Below, one piece after another: positions 1-8,400 of a DNA stretch of 64,000 nucleotides (position 1 is the stretch's first letter; every line of letters begins with the position of its first letter). The notes under the pieces were generated by a model. That model made no database searches, was not told the origin of the DNA, and saw only the letters and a list, made by a program, of their open reading frames with translations. The stretch is from Variovorax sp. DXTD-1 (GTDB lineage Bacteria; Pseudomonadota; Gammaproteobacteria; Burkholderiales; Burkholderiaceae_C), in the NCBI RefSeq assembly GCF_003984625.1, contig NZ_RWKH01000026.1, positions 1-64,000 of the forward strand, in the 5' to 3' direction. The position numbers and the translations under genes were made by a program.

Positions 1-316
1 CTAGATGCTCAGTCCCGGCATTTGATGGATCGAATCGATGAGTGGCCGCATTGTGCAATGCAGATTTCCAATTACTGGAAACGTTCGACGCGCAAGCGAT
101 CGGATCGTGGCAATCAAACAATCGGGGAGTCAGAAAATTCAGCACCGCAGCGGGCCGGGTGAACTTCTTCACGATCTTCGGTGGCCGTTGTGCAAAGCGA
201 TCGGTGCGTCATCCCGATTCGGTCATTTCGCACACAAAGCGCCGACCCAGTAGTGATGGCAACGCATATCATCCCGGCCCCGGCTACCACGGCCGTTCGA
301 ACAAATAGAGAGCATC
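1..316. other. Leading stretch without a supported gene
   Basis: Short open frames exist here on both strands, but none has a convincing ribosome-binding site, signal peptide or recognisable domain, and they overlap one another. It probably contains the promoter region of the small secreted ORF that begins at 317. Nothing else could be assigned. Confidence 0.5.
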
Positions 317-490
<174 letters not shown>

Positions 491-632
491 TTGAACGCCG
501 TTGATTGCGCCTGATGTGCCACATCAAACAATATTGTCGATCAGCGGCAGTTCCATGAAGACCCCTTGTGCTCGTTCACGAGAGGGCGTTACTTCGGCAG
601 CAACCAGTGCGATTGAACACTTCGTGCGAAAA

Positions 633-1205
633 ATGGAGGGTTCGGTCGCAAGGAGAAAACCTCTTCTATTTCTATCGGCCGCCGGGCTGTGTGGCGTCTT
701 GAGCGGATGTGCTCAGTTGCATCCTGAAGGGGCGAATGTCCAAGCGCAGGTGGCGTTGGCTGATCAAAATAGCCAGAGTGCTGTGGCAAATGCCGTCGTG
801 CCTTCGGTCCAAGACCCTGAGCCGTGCATTGCCCCTCTGCCTGAAGAGGCGGTGTCGCCTCGGGCCGACGTGCAACGCGCAGTGGAATTGAGAACTGCTC
901 AGCGCGGCATCGCCTCATGGTACGGCAGACCATTCCATGGCCGTCGAACAGCGAGCGGGGAGGTTTTCAACATGAATGAGTTGACGGCCGCACATCGCAC
1001 GCTTCCATTGGGAAGCTATGCCCGCGTATCGACATCGACCGGCGACCAGAAATCGGTGGTGGTTCGAATCAATGATCGCGGGCCATTCATCCGCAATCGC
1101 ATCATCGACCTGTCGTATGCGGCGGCCTTGTCGCTCGGTCTTCAGCGCGTTGGCACGATGCAGGTGGAGGTTGTTCGTCTTGGCAAGGTGCGGGCTTTGG
1201 ACTGA
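633..1205 (+). CDS. rlpA: RlpA-like septal ring lytic transglycosylase lipoprotein
   Basis: The 190-residue product begins with a lipoprotein signal peptide: basic n-region, hydrophobic core and an LSGC lipobox with Cys26. Residues ~75-175 form a double-psi beta-barrel domain with the RlpA hallmarks GIASWYG, RTASGE, AAHRTLPLG, VRINDRGPF and the IIDLSYAAA stretch. RlpA proteins bind or cleave denuded peptidoglycan at the division septum or cell poles. There is no C-terminal SPOR domain, so this is a short family member. The frame is open further upstream (to 501), but starting at ATG 633 puts the lipobox at a normal distance. The gene is isolated, between the repeat peptide and decayed mobile DNA. 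Confidence 0.85.
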   Translation: MEGSVARRKPLLFLSAAGLCGVLSGCAQLHPEGANVQAQVALADQNSQSAVANAVVPSVQDPEPCIAPLPEEAVSPRADVQRAVELRTAQRGIASWYGRPFHGRRTASGEVFNMNELTAAHRTLPLGSYARVSTSTGDQKSVVVRINDRGPFIRNRIIDLSYAAALSLGLQRVGTMQVEVVRLGKVRALD

Positions 1206-1510
1206 AGTTCCTCAGGACGAGTTTCCAAGTCTCGGACCTTGTGCGTGAGAATGCCGATCCGGGCGTTCGACTCCACCATCAATGAGGCCGCGGCATCGCG
1301 CTGTGCCTTCAGGTCCCGGATAGTCTCCTGTGCAGTACGGGATCGCTGCCGTTGCTTCAGAAGGCGTTGACGCTCGGACGGAGCTCTTTCGCCGACTTGG
1401 TTCTTCACGTATGCCTGGATGTCCGCAACAAGGACGGGAAACTGGGCCTTCTTGAGCGCGGTAGGGTCGCAGCCGCCTCCTTGGCCACATTGTTCTGACT
1501 AACGGGCGGT
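1206..1510 (-). pseudogene. Frameshifted coiled-coil protein remnant
   Basis: On the minus strand a stretch reading SQNNVAKEA (around 1470-1500) is followed, one frame over, by GCDPTALKKAQFP and a long Arg/Gln/Leu-rich coiled-coil segment ending near 1205. The two segments look like one ORF broken by a frameshift and lacking a proper start. From memory, similar small coiled-coil proteins sit beside recombinases in mobile elements, but this is a weak recollection. The fragment runs into the end of the rlpA-like gene on the opposite strand. Confidence 0.4.
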
Positions 1511-1701
1511 ACCCATCGGGACTAGCTTGTCTGCGTCCACCTTGAGGGTGGACGGTTCTCAACTGTTCGTCAGTCCTCAAGAGGTCCGTATCGCAGGCAC
1601 TCTGCGCAGTTCAGGCTGCGGCTGTGCCATGACATTCGCTCTGGCGTTCTAGGTCGGCGAGATGCCCAGCGGAAGTACACCCTCTCAGCCACCTCATCCA
1701 G

Positions 1702-1830
1702 ATGTGGCTGACGCAGTTCGACCGCGGCGAGCTCAGCAACGAGGAGGTCGAGGCGGCTCTTGTGGCTGGCTACGAAGCGAAGATCGCAGCCTTGGAGCGC
1801 AAGGTTGGTGAGCTCCGAAAGACAAGAAAT
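1702..1830 (+). pseudogene. IS3-family OrfA transposase remnant
   Basis: The frame encodes about 42 residues with the pattern FDRGELSNEEVEAAL...YEAKIAALERKVGELRK. This matches the C-terminal leucine-zipper part of IS3-family OrfA proteins, which typically read AKIAALERKVGQLTMEL. The helix-turn-helix N-terminus, OrfB and terminal inverted repeats are not seen. The reading frame then continues into unrelated sequence, so this is a decayed insertion-sequence scar. Confidence 0.5.
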
Positions 1831-1854
1831 CTCGATGTACAGGATCGATTTCAC

Positions 1855-2055
1855 AACCCGTGCGGTGCCATCTTTAACTCCGTGTTCAGATCGACAGATG
1901 GCGACAAGGGCTTCGGCGCCAGACGCCTCACGCTGAAGGCCGAGTCGGGCCGCAGGGTGTCGATCGTGGTGTCGGCGTCGGGCCGCGCCAGGGTCTGCAA
2001 CCCGGATGTCCGCGGTGAGTACGGAAGCGGCGTGTGCGGCAGCGTCGGCAAATGA
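1855..2055 (+). pseudogene. 3' stub of a FimT/GspH-like type IV pseudopilin gene
   Basis: About 65 codons ending in TGA at 2053-2055 encode a segment with RRLTLKAESGRRVSIVVSAS and GRARVCNPDV. This resembles the C-terminal beta-sheet of FimT/GspH minor pseudopilins, which end in a pattern like RRIVVSxxGRVRxC. The N-terminal prepilin peptidase site and helix are absent, because the upstream sequence is replaced by IS3-type remnant. From memory, in related Comamonadaceae a minor pilin cluster lies next to nrdR, so this would be what is left after deletion or insertion. Assignment rests on pattern recognition only. Confidence 0.45.
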
Positions 2056-2088
2056 GCGGGCGCCGTGGCTTGCCGCGACGCCTCTTGA

Positions 2089-2532
2089 TCAAATGTCCCG
2101 CAACAGCTGCCTGAATTCGTCCACGTCCTCGAAGCTGCGGTACACCGAAGCAAAGCGCACGTAGGCCACCTTGTCGAGCTTCTTGAGTTCGCGCATGACG
2201 AGCTCGCCGACCTTGGTCGAATCGATTTCGCGCAGGCCGCTGGCCAGCAACTTCTGCTCGATGCGCAGCAGTGCGTTGTCGATCTGCTCGATGCTCACCG
2301 GCCGCTTGCGCAACGCCAGCATCATCGACGCACGCACCTTGGTCGAGTCGAAGTCGGCGCGGCTGCCGTCCTTCTTTACGACGACCGGAAAGTTGACGTC
2401 CGGCCGCTCGTACGTTGTAAAGCGCTTGTCGCAGGCGCTGCACTGGCGGCGCCTGCGCACGAAATCGGCGTCCTCCGAAACGCGGGTCTCGACGACCTGC
2501 GTTTCAAGATGACCGCAAAAGGGGCATTTCAT
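2089..2532 (-). CDS. nrdR: Transcriptional repressor NrdR
   Basis: The 147-residue product has the NrdR architecture: an N-terminal zinc ribbon (Cys3, Cys6, Cys31, Cys34) with the basic RRRRQC stretch, then an ATP-cone from about residue 49 (PVVVKKDGSRADFD). NrdR binds ATP/dATP and represses ribonucleotide reductase genes at NrdR boxes. It is just downstream of glyA on the same strand (21 bp apart), a common arrangement in proteobacteria, and is probably co-transcribed with it. Full length, no anomalies. Confidence 0.97.
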   Translation of the reverse strand: MKCPFCGHLETQVVETRVSEDADFVRRRRQCSACDKRFTTYERPDVNFPVVVKKDGSRADFDSTKVRASMMLALRKRPVSIEQIDNALLRIEQKLLASGLREIDSTKVGELVMRELKKLDKVAYVRFASVYRSFEDVDEFRQLLRDI

Positions 2533-2553
2533 GCGGCCAGGTCTTGCGGACGA

Positions 2554-3798
2554 TCAGCGGTAGACAGGGAAGCGGCTCGTGAGCGCGTGCACCTTGGCGC
2601 GCACTGCGTCGATGTTGGCGGCATCGCGCGGGTTCTCGAGCACGTCGGCCACCAGGTTCGCCGTGATGCGGGCCTCTTCGTCCTTGAAGCCGCGCGTCGT
2701 CATGGCGGGGGTGCCGATGCGCACGCCGCTGGTCACCATCGGCTTTTCGGGGTCGTTGGGGATCGCGTTCTTGTTGATCGTCATGTGGGCGGCGCCCAGC
2801 ACGGCTTCGGCTTCCTTGCCGGTAATGCCCTTGGAGCGCAGGTCGACCAGCATCACGTGGCTTTCGGTGCGCCCGCTCACGATGCGCAGGCCGCGCTCGG
2901 TGAGGGTGTCGGCCACGACCTGGGCGTTCTTGACCACTTGCTGCTGGTAGGCCTTGAACTCGGGCGTCATGGCTTCCTTGAACGCGACGGCCTTGGCGGC
3001 AATCACGTGCATCAGCGGGCCGCCCTGCAGGCCTGGGAAGATCGCGCTGTTGATGGCTTTCTCGTGCTGCGCCTTCATCAGGATGATGCCGCCGCGCGGG
3101 CCGCGCAGGCTCTTGTGGGTGGTGGACGTCACCACGTCGGCGTGCGGCACGGGGTTGGGGTACACGCCCGCGGCCACAAGGCCGGCGTAGTGGGCAATGT
3201 CGACCATGAAGATCGCGCCCACATCCTTGGCCACCTTGGCGAAGCGCTCGAAATCGATGCGCAGCGAATAGGCCGAGGCGCCGGCGATGATGAGCTTGGG
3301 CATGTGCTCGTGCGCCTTGCGCTCCATCGCGTCGTAGTCGATGGCTTCGTTGGCGTCCAGGCCGTAGCTCACCACGTTGAACCACTTGCCGCTCATGTTG
3401 AGGGGCATGCCGTGCGTGAGGTGGCCGCCTTCGGCCAGGCTCATGCCCATGATGGTGTCGCCGGGCTTGAGGAAGGCCAGCATCACGGCCTCGTTGGCCG
3501 AGGCGCCGCAATGCGGCTGCACGTTGGCGGCGTCGGCGCCGAAGATCTGCTTGATGCGCTCGATGGCCAGCTGCTCGGCCACGTCGACATGCTCGCAACC
3601 GCCGTAGTAGCGCTTGCCCGGGTAGCCTTCGGCGTATTTGTTGGTGAGCTGCGAGCCCTGTGCGGCCATGACGGCCGGCGAGGCGTAGTTTTCGCTCGCG
3701 ATGAGCTCGATGTGGTGTTCCTGGCGCGCGTTTTCGGCCTGGATGGCAGCCCAGATTTCGGGATCGGTCTGTTCGACCAGGATATTGCGTTGGTACAT
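2554..3798 (-). CDS. glyA: Serine hydroxymethyltransferase
   Basis: This 414-residue PLP enzyme interconverts serine and glycine and feeds one-carbon units to tetrahydrofolate. Signature segments include IELIASENY, NKYAEGYPGKRYYGG, the MVDIAHYAGL region and STTHKSLRGPRGG, in which Lys229 should form the Schiff base with PLP. ATG at 3798 is preferred over an upstream ATG because AAAGGAC lies just before it and the protein then has the normal length. It heads a glyA-nrdR unit. Confidence 0.98.
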   Translation of the reverse strand: MYQRNILVEQTDPEIWAAIQAENARQEHHIELIASENYASPAVMAAQGSQLTNKYAEGYPGKRYYGGCEHVDVAEQLAIERIKQIFGADAANVQPHCGASANEAVMLAFLKPGDTIMGMSLAEGGHLTHGMPLNMSGKWFNVVSYGLDANEAIDYDAMERKAHEHMPKLIIAGASAYSLRIDFERFAKVAKDVGAIFMVDIAHYAGLVAAGVYPNPVPHADVVTSTTHKSLRGPRGGIILMKAQHEKAINSAIFPGLQGGPLMHVIAAKAVAFKEAMTPEFKAYQQQVVKNAQVVADTLTERGLRIVSGRTESHVMLVDLRSKGITGKEAEAVLGAAHMTINKNAIPNDPEKPMVTSGVRIGTPAMTTRGFKDEEARITANLVADVLENPRDAANIDAVRAKVHALTSRFPVYR

Positions 3799-3978
3799 GG
3801 CAGTCCTTTGAAGACGAGGTCCTTGTTCTTCAACCAAACAAGGGCTGCCCAGGCGAACGGCTGAACGCCTGAATGGATGCCAGGCGGCACGCTTCCCAGT
3901 GGTATTCCACGTCAGCGCGTGGCACCTTTGAGGGTGCTGCGCCTATCGCCAGTCGCGTACGGAACGGAGTGTAGCTCA

Positions 3979-4000
3979 CCCCATGGTTTTGCCCATGGGG
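3979..4000. terminator. Hairpin after the lytic transglycosylase gene
   Basis: CCCCATGG at 3979-3986 and CCATGGGG at 3993-4000 form a perfect 8-bp stem with a 6-nt loop, only 8 bp past the stop codon of the minus-strand transglycosylase gene. There is no clear T-run on either side, so it may be an inefficient terminator or a 3'-end stabilising hairpin. Confidence 0.45.
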
Positions 4001-4007
4001 CAGGGGC

Positions 4008-4859
4008 TCAGGAAACCTCGGAAAGCAGTGCGACTTTTTGAGGATCGGCGACCACCGGCTCGGCCGCTTGCTCCGGCTTCGGCGGTACAGCGATGGGGAT
4101 CGGCTGTGCGCGAACGATGGGCGCAGTCGTGGTCGGTAGGTTTCGGCCGTTCGCCACCTGCAGCAGCCGCTCGTGCTCGGCGAGGACCTTGTTGGCATAG
4201 CCGCCGTCGTCGTCGAGATTGGCTGCGCCCACGTAGTAGCGCAGGCCGCCTTCGAGCGAGCCGGCGCGGGCGATGCATTCCTGCAGCACTTTCACGCCGA
4301 CGCGCATGTTGGTCACGGGGTCGAAAGCGGTGAGCGTGCCGCCGGCGCTTTCATATTTGTCGCCGTGAACGCGGGTCATGACCTGCATGAGGCCCTGCGC
4401 GCCGACGTGGCTTTGAGCGAACGGGTTGAAGCTCGACTCGACCGCCATGATGGCCAGGATCAGCGTCGGGTCGAGCTTGGTGCGCTTGCCCAGTTGGTAC
4501 GCCTCTGCGACGAGCACGCTCAACGGCTCGGCCGCCACGCGGTACTTCTTGCTGAGCCAGTAGGCCACTGCGGCCTGCTGCTTGGGCAGGTCGCCGGGGC
4601 TTGCGGCCGTGGTGCGCACAATGGCCGTCGGCTCCAGGTCGGTGGGCTCGGGCGCGGGCTTGCGCGACTGGAGCCAGCCCATGAGCTGCTCTTCGCCGGT
4701 CTGGCGCAGATCGGGCCGCGCCACCAGGGCGAGAGCCGCAAACACAATAGCCAGGCCGACCAGTGCAAACCCGTTGTGGGTGATCTCAAAAAAGCCGTCT
4801 GCCACATCGGACGCAAAGGTCCTTAGCCCGCGGGCTGTGGCATCAAACGCCTTGTTCAT
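4008..4859 (-). CDS. Membrane-anchored SLT-family lytic transglycosylase
   Basis: The 283-residue protein has one N-terminal membrane segment (about 29-48) and then a soluble-lytic-transglycosylase domain at ~125-225. Seen motifs are ILAIMAVESSFNP with the catalytic Glu141, the VGAQGLMQVM substrate-groove motif and the ALRYYVGA-like helix (GLRYYVGAA). It should cleave the MurNAc-GlcNAc bond with formation of 1,6-anhydromuramoyl products in the periplasm. The C-terminal ~50 residues are Pro/Ala-rich and probably disordered. It is single, transcribed toward glyA. Confidence 0.9.
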   Translation of the reverse strand: MNKAFDATARGLRTFASDVADGFFEITHNGFALVGLAIVFAALALVARPDLRQTGEEQLMGWLQSRKPAPEPTDLEPTAIVRTTAASPGDLPKQQAAVAYWLSKKYRVAAEPLSVLVAEAYQLGKRTKLDPTLILAIMAVESSFNPFAQSHVGAQGLMQVMTRVHGDKYESAGGTLTAFDPVTNMRVGVKVLQECIARAGSLEGGLRYYVGAANLDDDGGYANKVLAEHERLLQVANGRNLPTTTAPIVRAQPIPIAVPPKPEQAAEPVVADPQKVALLSEVS

Positions 4860-5150
4860 CGCTCTTCCTTTCTATGCGGCACCTGATCGCAGCGCCCGGA
4901 GGGCGATGGATAAGGCAGCGGCGCTTGATTGGTACGAATCAGGCTCCGCGCATGGAGGTGTAGGGGGTGAGGGCGCGGCGACCTGATCAAGCCGGGGGAA
5001 TTCGGCAGCGGGTTCAGGGGCCCCTGCTGGGTCTGGGGCAGGCCAGGGGCAGGCGGATTCTAGCTTGGCCAAATACTCGGTCAAGCATAAGGATCTATTT
5101 CTTTATATGATTGCATATTTAAACAAATTCAACTTTTTGATTCGAAGCAC

Positions 5151-5418
5151 AAGGGAAATCCCTTGGGGGCAGGCATTGCAATGCAGGCGTGCGGCGCCTA
5201 ATCTGAATACGCCTGAGTTCTCAGGCGGTTTTCCGAAATCCGGCAGCCCGAGGTGCAAGTCAAGGGCTCGAACGATGGAGGATCCATGGCGGCAATCTCT
5301 TGCTGCCAGCACGGCAGGAACCATTGACTTCCGGTCGCGCGAAACGATGGCATGGGTCTTATGCCCGCCATCAAGCCCGGTAATGAGACTTTCGTCGAAT
5401 TGCCGGGCTTTCTTGTTT
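5151..5418 (+). ncRNA. Candidate structured non-coding RNA ending in a terminator
   Basis: The intergenic region 4860-5452 holds no convincing gene. An AT-rich stretch (about 5085-5150) is followed by consecutive inverted repeats: 5151-5164 (AAGGGA/TCCCTT), 5173-5184 (GCATTGCAATGC), 5210-5227 (CGCCTGAG/CTCAGGCG), 5288-5307 (GGCGGCAA/TTGCTGCC, one G-U), 5347-5371 (ATGGC/GCCAT with inner GGG/CCC). The series ends in a terminator-like hairpin at 5373-5418. The order AT-rich promoter region, folded body, terminator is what an sRNA gene looks like. A long structured 5' leader of the DUF748 gene is the alternative. No known RNA family was recognised. Confidence 0.4.
5373..5418 (+). terminator. Rho-independent terminator upstream of the DUF748 gene
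   Basis: AAGCCCGGTAA (5373-5383) and TTGCCGGGCTT (5400-5410) pair over 11 bp including one G-U, with a 16-nt loop, followed by TCTTGTTTC. No protein gene on this strand lies upstream to be terminated, which argues for an RNA gene or an attenuator 35 bp before the next start codon. Confidence 0.65.
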
Positions 5419-5452
5419 CTGGCTTTGCTTCTCTTTGCGGCACACTCCCGCG

Positions 5453-8400
5453 ATGGATGTAGCTTCGCTCAAACAAAACAAATGGACGCGGCGTGGGATC
5501 GTCGCCTTGCTGGTTCTTCTGGCGCTGTGGGCCATCGCGTGGCTCGCTGTTCCGCCCATCGCCAAGAGCCAGATCCAGAAGGTCGCAAGCGAGAAGCTCG
5601 GCCGGCAGGTCACCGTGGGCAAGATCGACTTCAAGCCCTGGACCCTCGAACTCGCGCTGAACGATCTGAGCATTGCCACGGCCGACGGCAGCCGGCCGCA
5701 GGTGGCCATCAAGCGCATCTATGCCGATGCCGAGCTGCAGTCGCTCTTGCGCCTGGCGCCGGTGATCGATGCGGTGTTGGTCGAGTCGCCTGCCATCCTC
5801 CTTACGCATCTTGCCGACGGCAAGTACGACATCGACGACATCGTGGCCAAGCTCGCAGCCGGCCCGCCGCCCGATCCCAAGGCCGAGCCGGCGCGCTTTG
5901 CGATCTACAACATATCCATCAAGGACGGCGCGGTCGATTTCGACGACCAGACCGTCAAGCGCAAGCACGAGCTGCGCGACTTCGTGCTCAACGTGCCGTT
6001 CCTGAGCAACCTGGCTTCCAAGCGCGACATCAACACCGAGCCCAAGCTTGCCTTCACCCTCAACGGCAGCAAGTTCGACTCGGCAGCGCTCACGACGCCG
6101 TTCGCCGAAAGCCGCAAGACCGACGCCCATGTGCAGTTCAAGGGGCTCGACCTGGTGCCCTACCTGGGCTACATACCCGGCGGCTTGCCGGTGAAGCTGC
6201 AAGCCGGCAGTCTGGACGCAGACCTGAAGATCGACTTTGCCCAGGCTCCCGCGGCCGGCCTGAAGATCACCGGCACCATCGAAGCCCGCGGCGCCAAGCT
6301 GGGCGATGCAAGGGGCCGCGACTTGCTGGCGTTCGAGTCGCTCAAGCTGGCGCTGGCCGACGTGCGGCCGCTGGAATCTGTATTCCACCTGAGCGAAGTC
6401 GCGCTCTCCAGTCCGCAGCTTGCGGTCGCCCGCGATGCCAAGGGCCAGCTCAACCTGCTGGCCACCGATCCGGCCACCGGGGCTGCCGAAAAAGTAGCGG
6501 CCGCTCCCGCTGCCCCGGCAAGTGCTCCGGCCGGCAAGGCACCTGAAAAACCGAAGCTCAAGGTCCAGGTCGACAAGATCGCGCTCAGCGGCGGGCGCAT
6601 CGGCTGGCGCGACGAAACCGTCAAGCCTGCAGCGGTGGTCGACCTGAGCGCGCTCGGCCTCGATGTGACCGGCGTGACCTGGCCCATGGAAAAGCCGGCC
6701 CAGTTCAACGGCAGCACCGCCGTAGCGGGCGCAACGCTCAAGTTCAAGGGCAACGCCACCGACAAGGCGGCCGACGTACAGACCGAAGTCGAGGCGCTGC
6801 CGCTGTCGCTGGCGGCTCCTTACCTGGCGCAAAGCCTGGAGCCCACGCTCGACGGCAAGCTCAGCGGACAGATCGACATCGCCTGGGCCCAGCCTGACCT
6901 CAAGTTCAAGGCCCGGCGCCTGGCCGCCGACGGCCTGGCGCTCACCCAGGCGAAGACAGCCCTGGCGAGCGTCGGCCGCTCCGAACTGGTCGACGCCGAG
7001 GTCGACATGACGAAGCACACGCTGAACGTGGCCTCGTTCACCGCCACCAATCCGAAAGTACATATAGAACGCGACAGCGAAAAGCGCTGGATGTTCGAGC
7101 GCTGGCTCAAGACGCCCACCGGCGGCGCGGTGGCAGAGGCCAAGGTGGCCGCGCCCAAGCCGGCGGGCGCCGGGACCGCGGCGACATCGTCCGCCGCCAA
7201 CACCAAGCCGTGGGTATTGACCATCGGCACGCTCGCGGTCGGCAACGGCACGCTTTCCTATGCGGACAAGGCCAGCGCAACGCCAGTGGCGGTCGAGATC
7301 ACGGCGCTCAACCTGAACGCGCAGAAGGTCGCGCCCGAGACCAGCACGGCGTCGCCGCTGCAGATTTCAGGCCGCATCGGCTCGCGGCGGGCCGAGCCGG
7401 GGCGCTTCGACTACAAGGGCCACGTGGTGCTGAAGCCGCTTTCGGCCGAAGGCCGGCTCGAAGTGGCATCGTTTCCCGCCCACGCCTTCAAGGCTTACTA
7501 CGCGGATGCCCTCAATGTGGACATCCGCCGCGCGTTCGCGAGCTATCGCGGCACCGTGCGCTACGCAAGCGCACCGGCCGGCATGACGCTTAAGCTCGCC
7601 GGGGACACTGCGCTCGACGACTTCCGCGCCAACAGCATCTCGCTTACGCAGTCGCCCGGTTTCGACCGCAACACCAACCAGCTGCTGAGCTGGAAGACCC
7701 TGAGCCTGCGAGGCCTGCAGGTGAGCATGGCGCCCAATGCGGCACCGGCCGTGGACGTGCGCGAAACCACCCTGACCGATTTCTTCGCCCGCGTGATCGT
7801 CGACCCCACCGGGCGGCTGAACCTGCTGAACCTGACCAAGAAGGGTGAGGCGGAAGCCAATGCCGCCGCGGCAACCAGTGCCGAGGCAAAGACCCGCAGG
7901 AACCTGGGCGGAACCAGCACCACCACGGCGCCCCTGCCGCAGTCCGGCGGGGCCCCGGCGTCGGCCGAAGCCATGGTCGGCGGCAGCCCCGAGCCGGCCA
8001 GGCCGGCCTCGGCGCCTGCTGCAACGGCGCAGGCCGGAGCCGACGCCGGGCTCAACCCGGTCATCAATTTCGGCCCCATGAGCCTGATCAACGGGCGGAT
8101 CGACTTCACCGACCTGTTCGTCAAGCCCAACTACTCGGCCGACCTGAGCGAACTGACCGGCAAGCTCAGTTCCTTCTCGTCGAACCCGCCCAAGGGCGAG
8201 AGCGGCCGCCCCGCGCTGGCCGACCTGGAACTGCGCGGCAAGGCGCAGCAGACGGCCGCGCTGGAAATCGCCGGCAAGCTCAATCCGCTGGCCAAGCCGC
8301 TCGAGCTCGACATCACGGCCAAGATGCGCGATCTCGACTTGGCGCCGCTCTCGCCCTATTCGGTGCGCTATTCGGGCCATGGCATCGAGCGCGGCAAGAT

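Noticed and set aside
2509..3864. Long His/Gly/Val-rich ORF opposite glyA, and similar long antisense ORFs (e.g. 5198-7063, 7367-9364, 41885-44176, 62887-63924)
   Set aside because: They are mirror frames of high-GC coding regions; the real genes on the other strand have recognised domains.
5151..5418. Identification of the hairpin-rich region as 6S RNA
   Set aside because: Only short stretches look similar to the 6S 3' part; the long rod with a central bubble could not be shown by eye.
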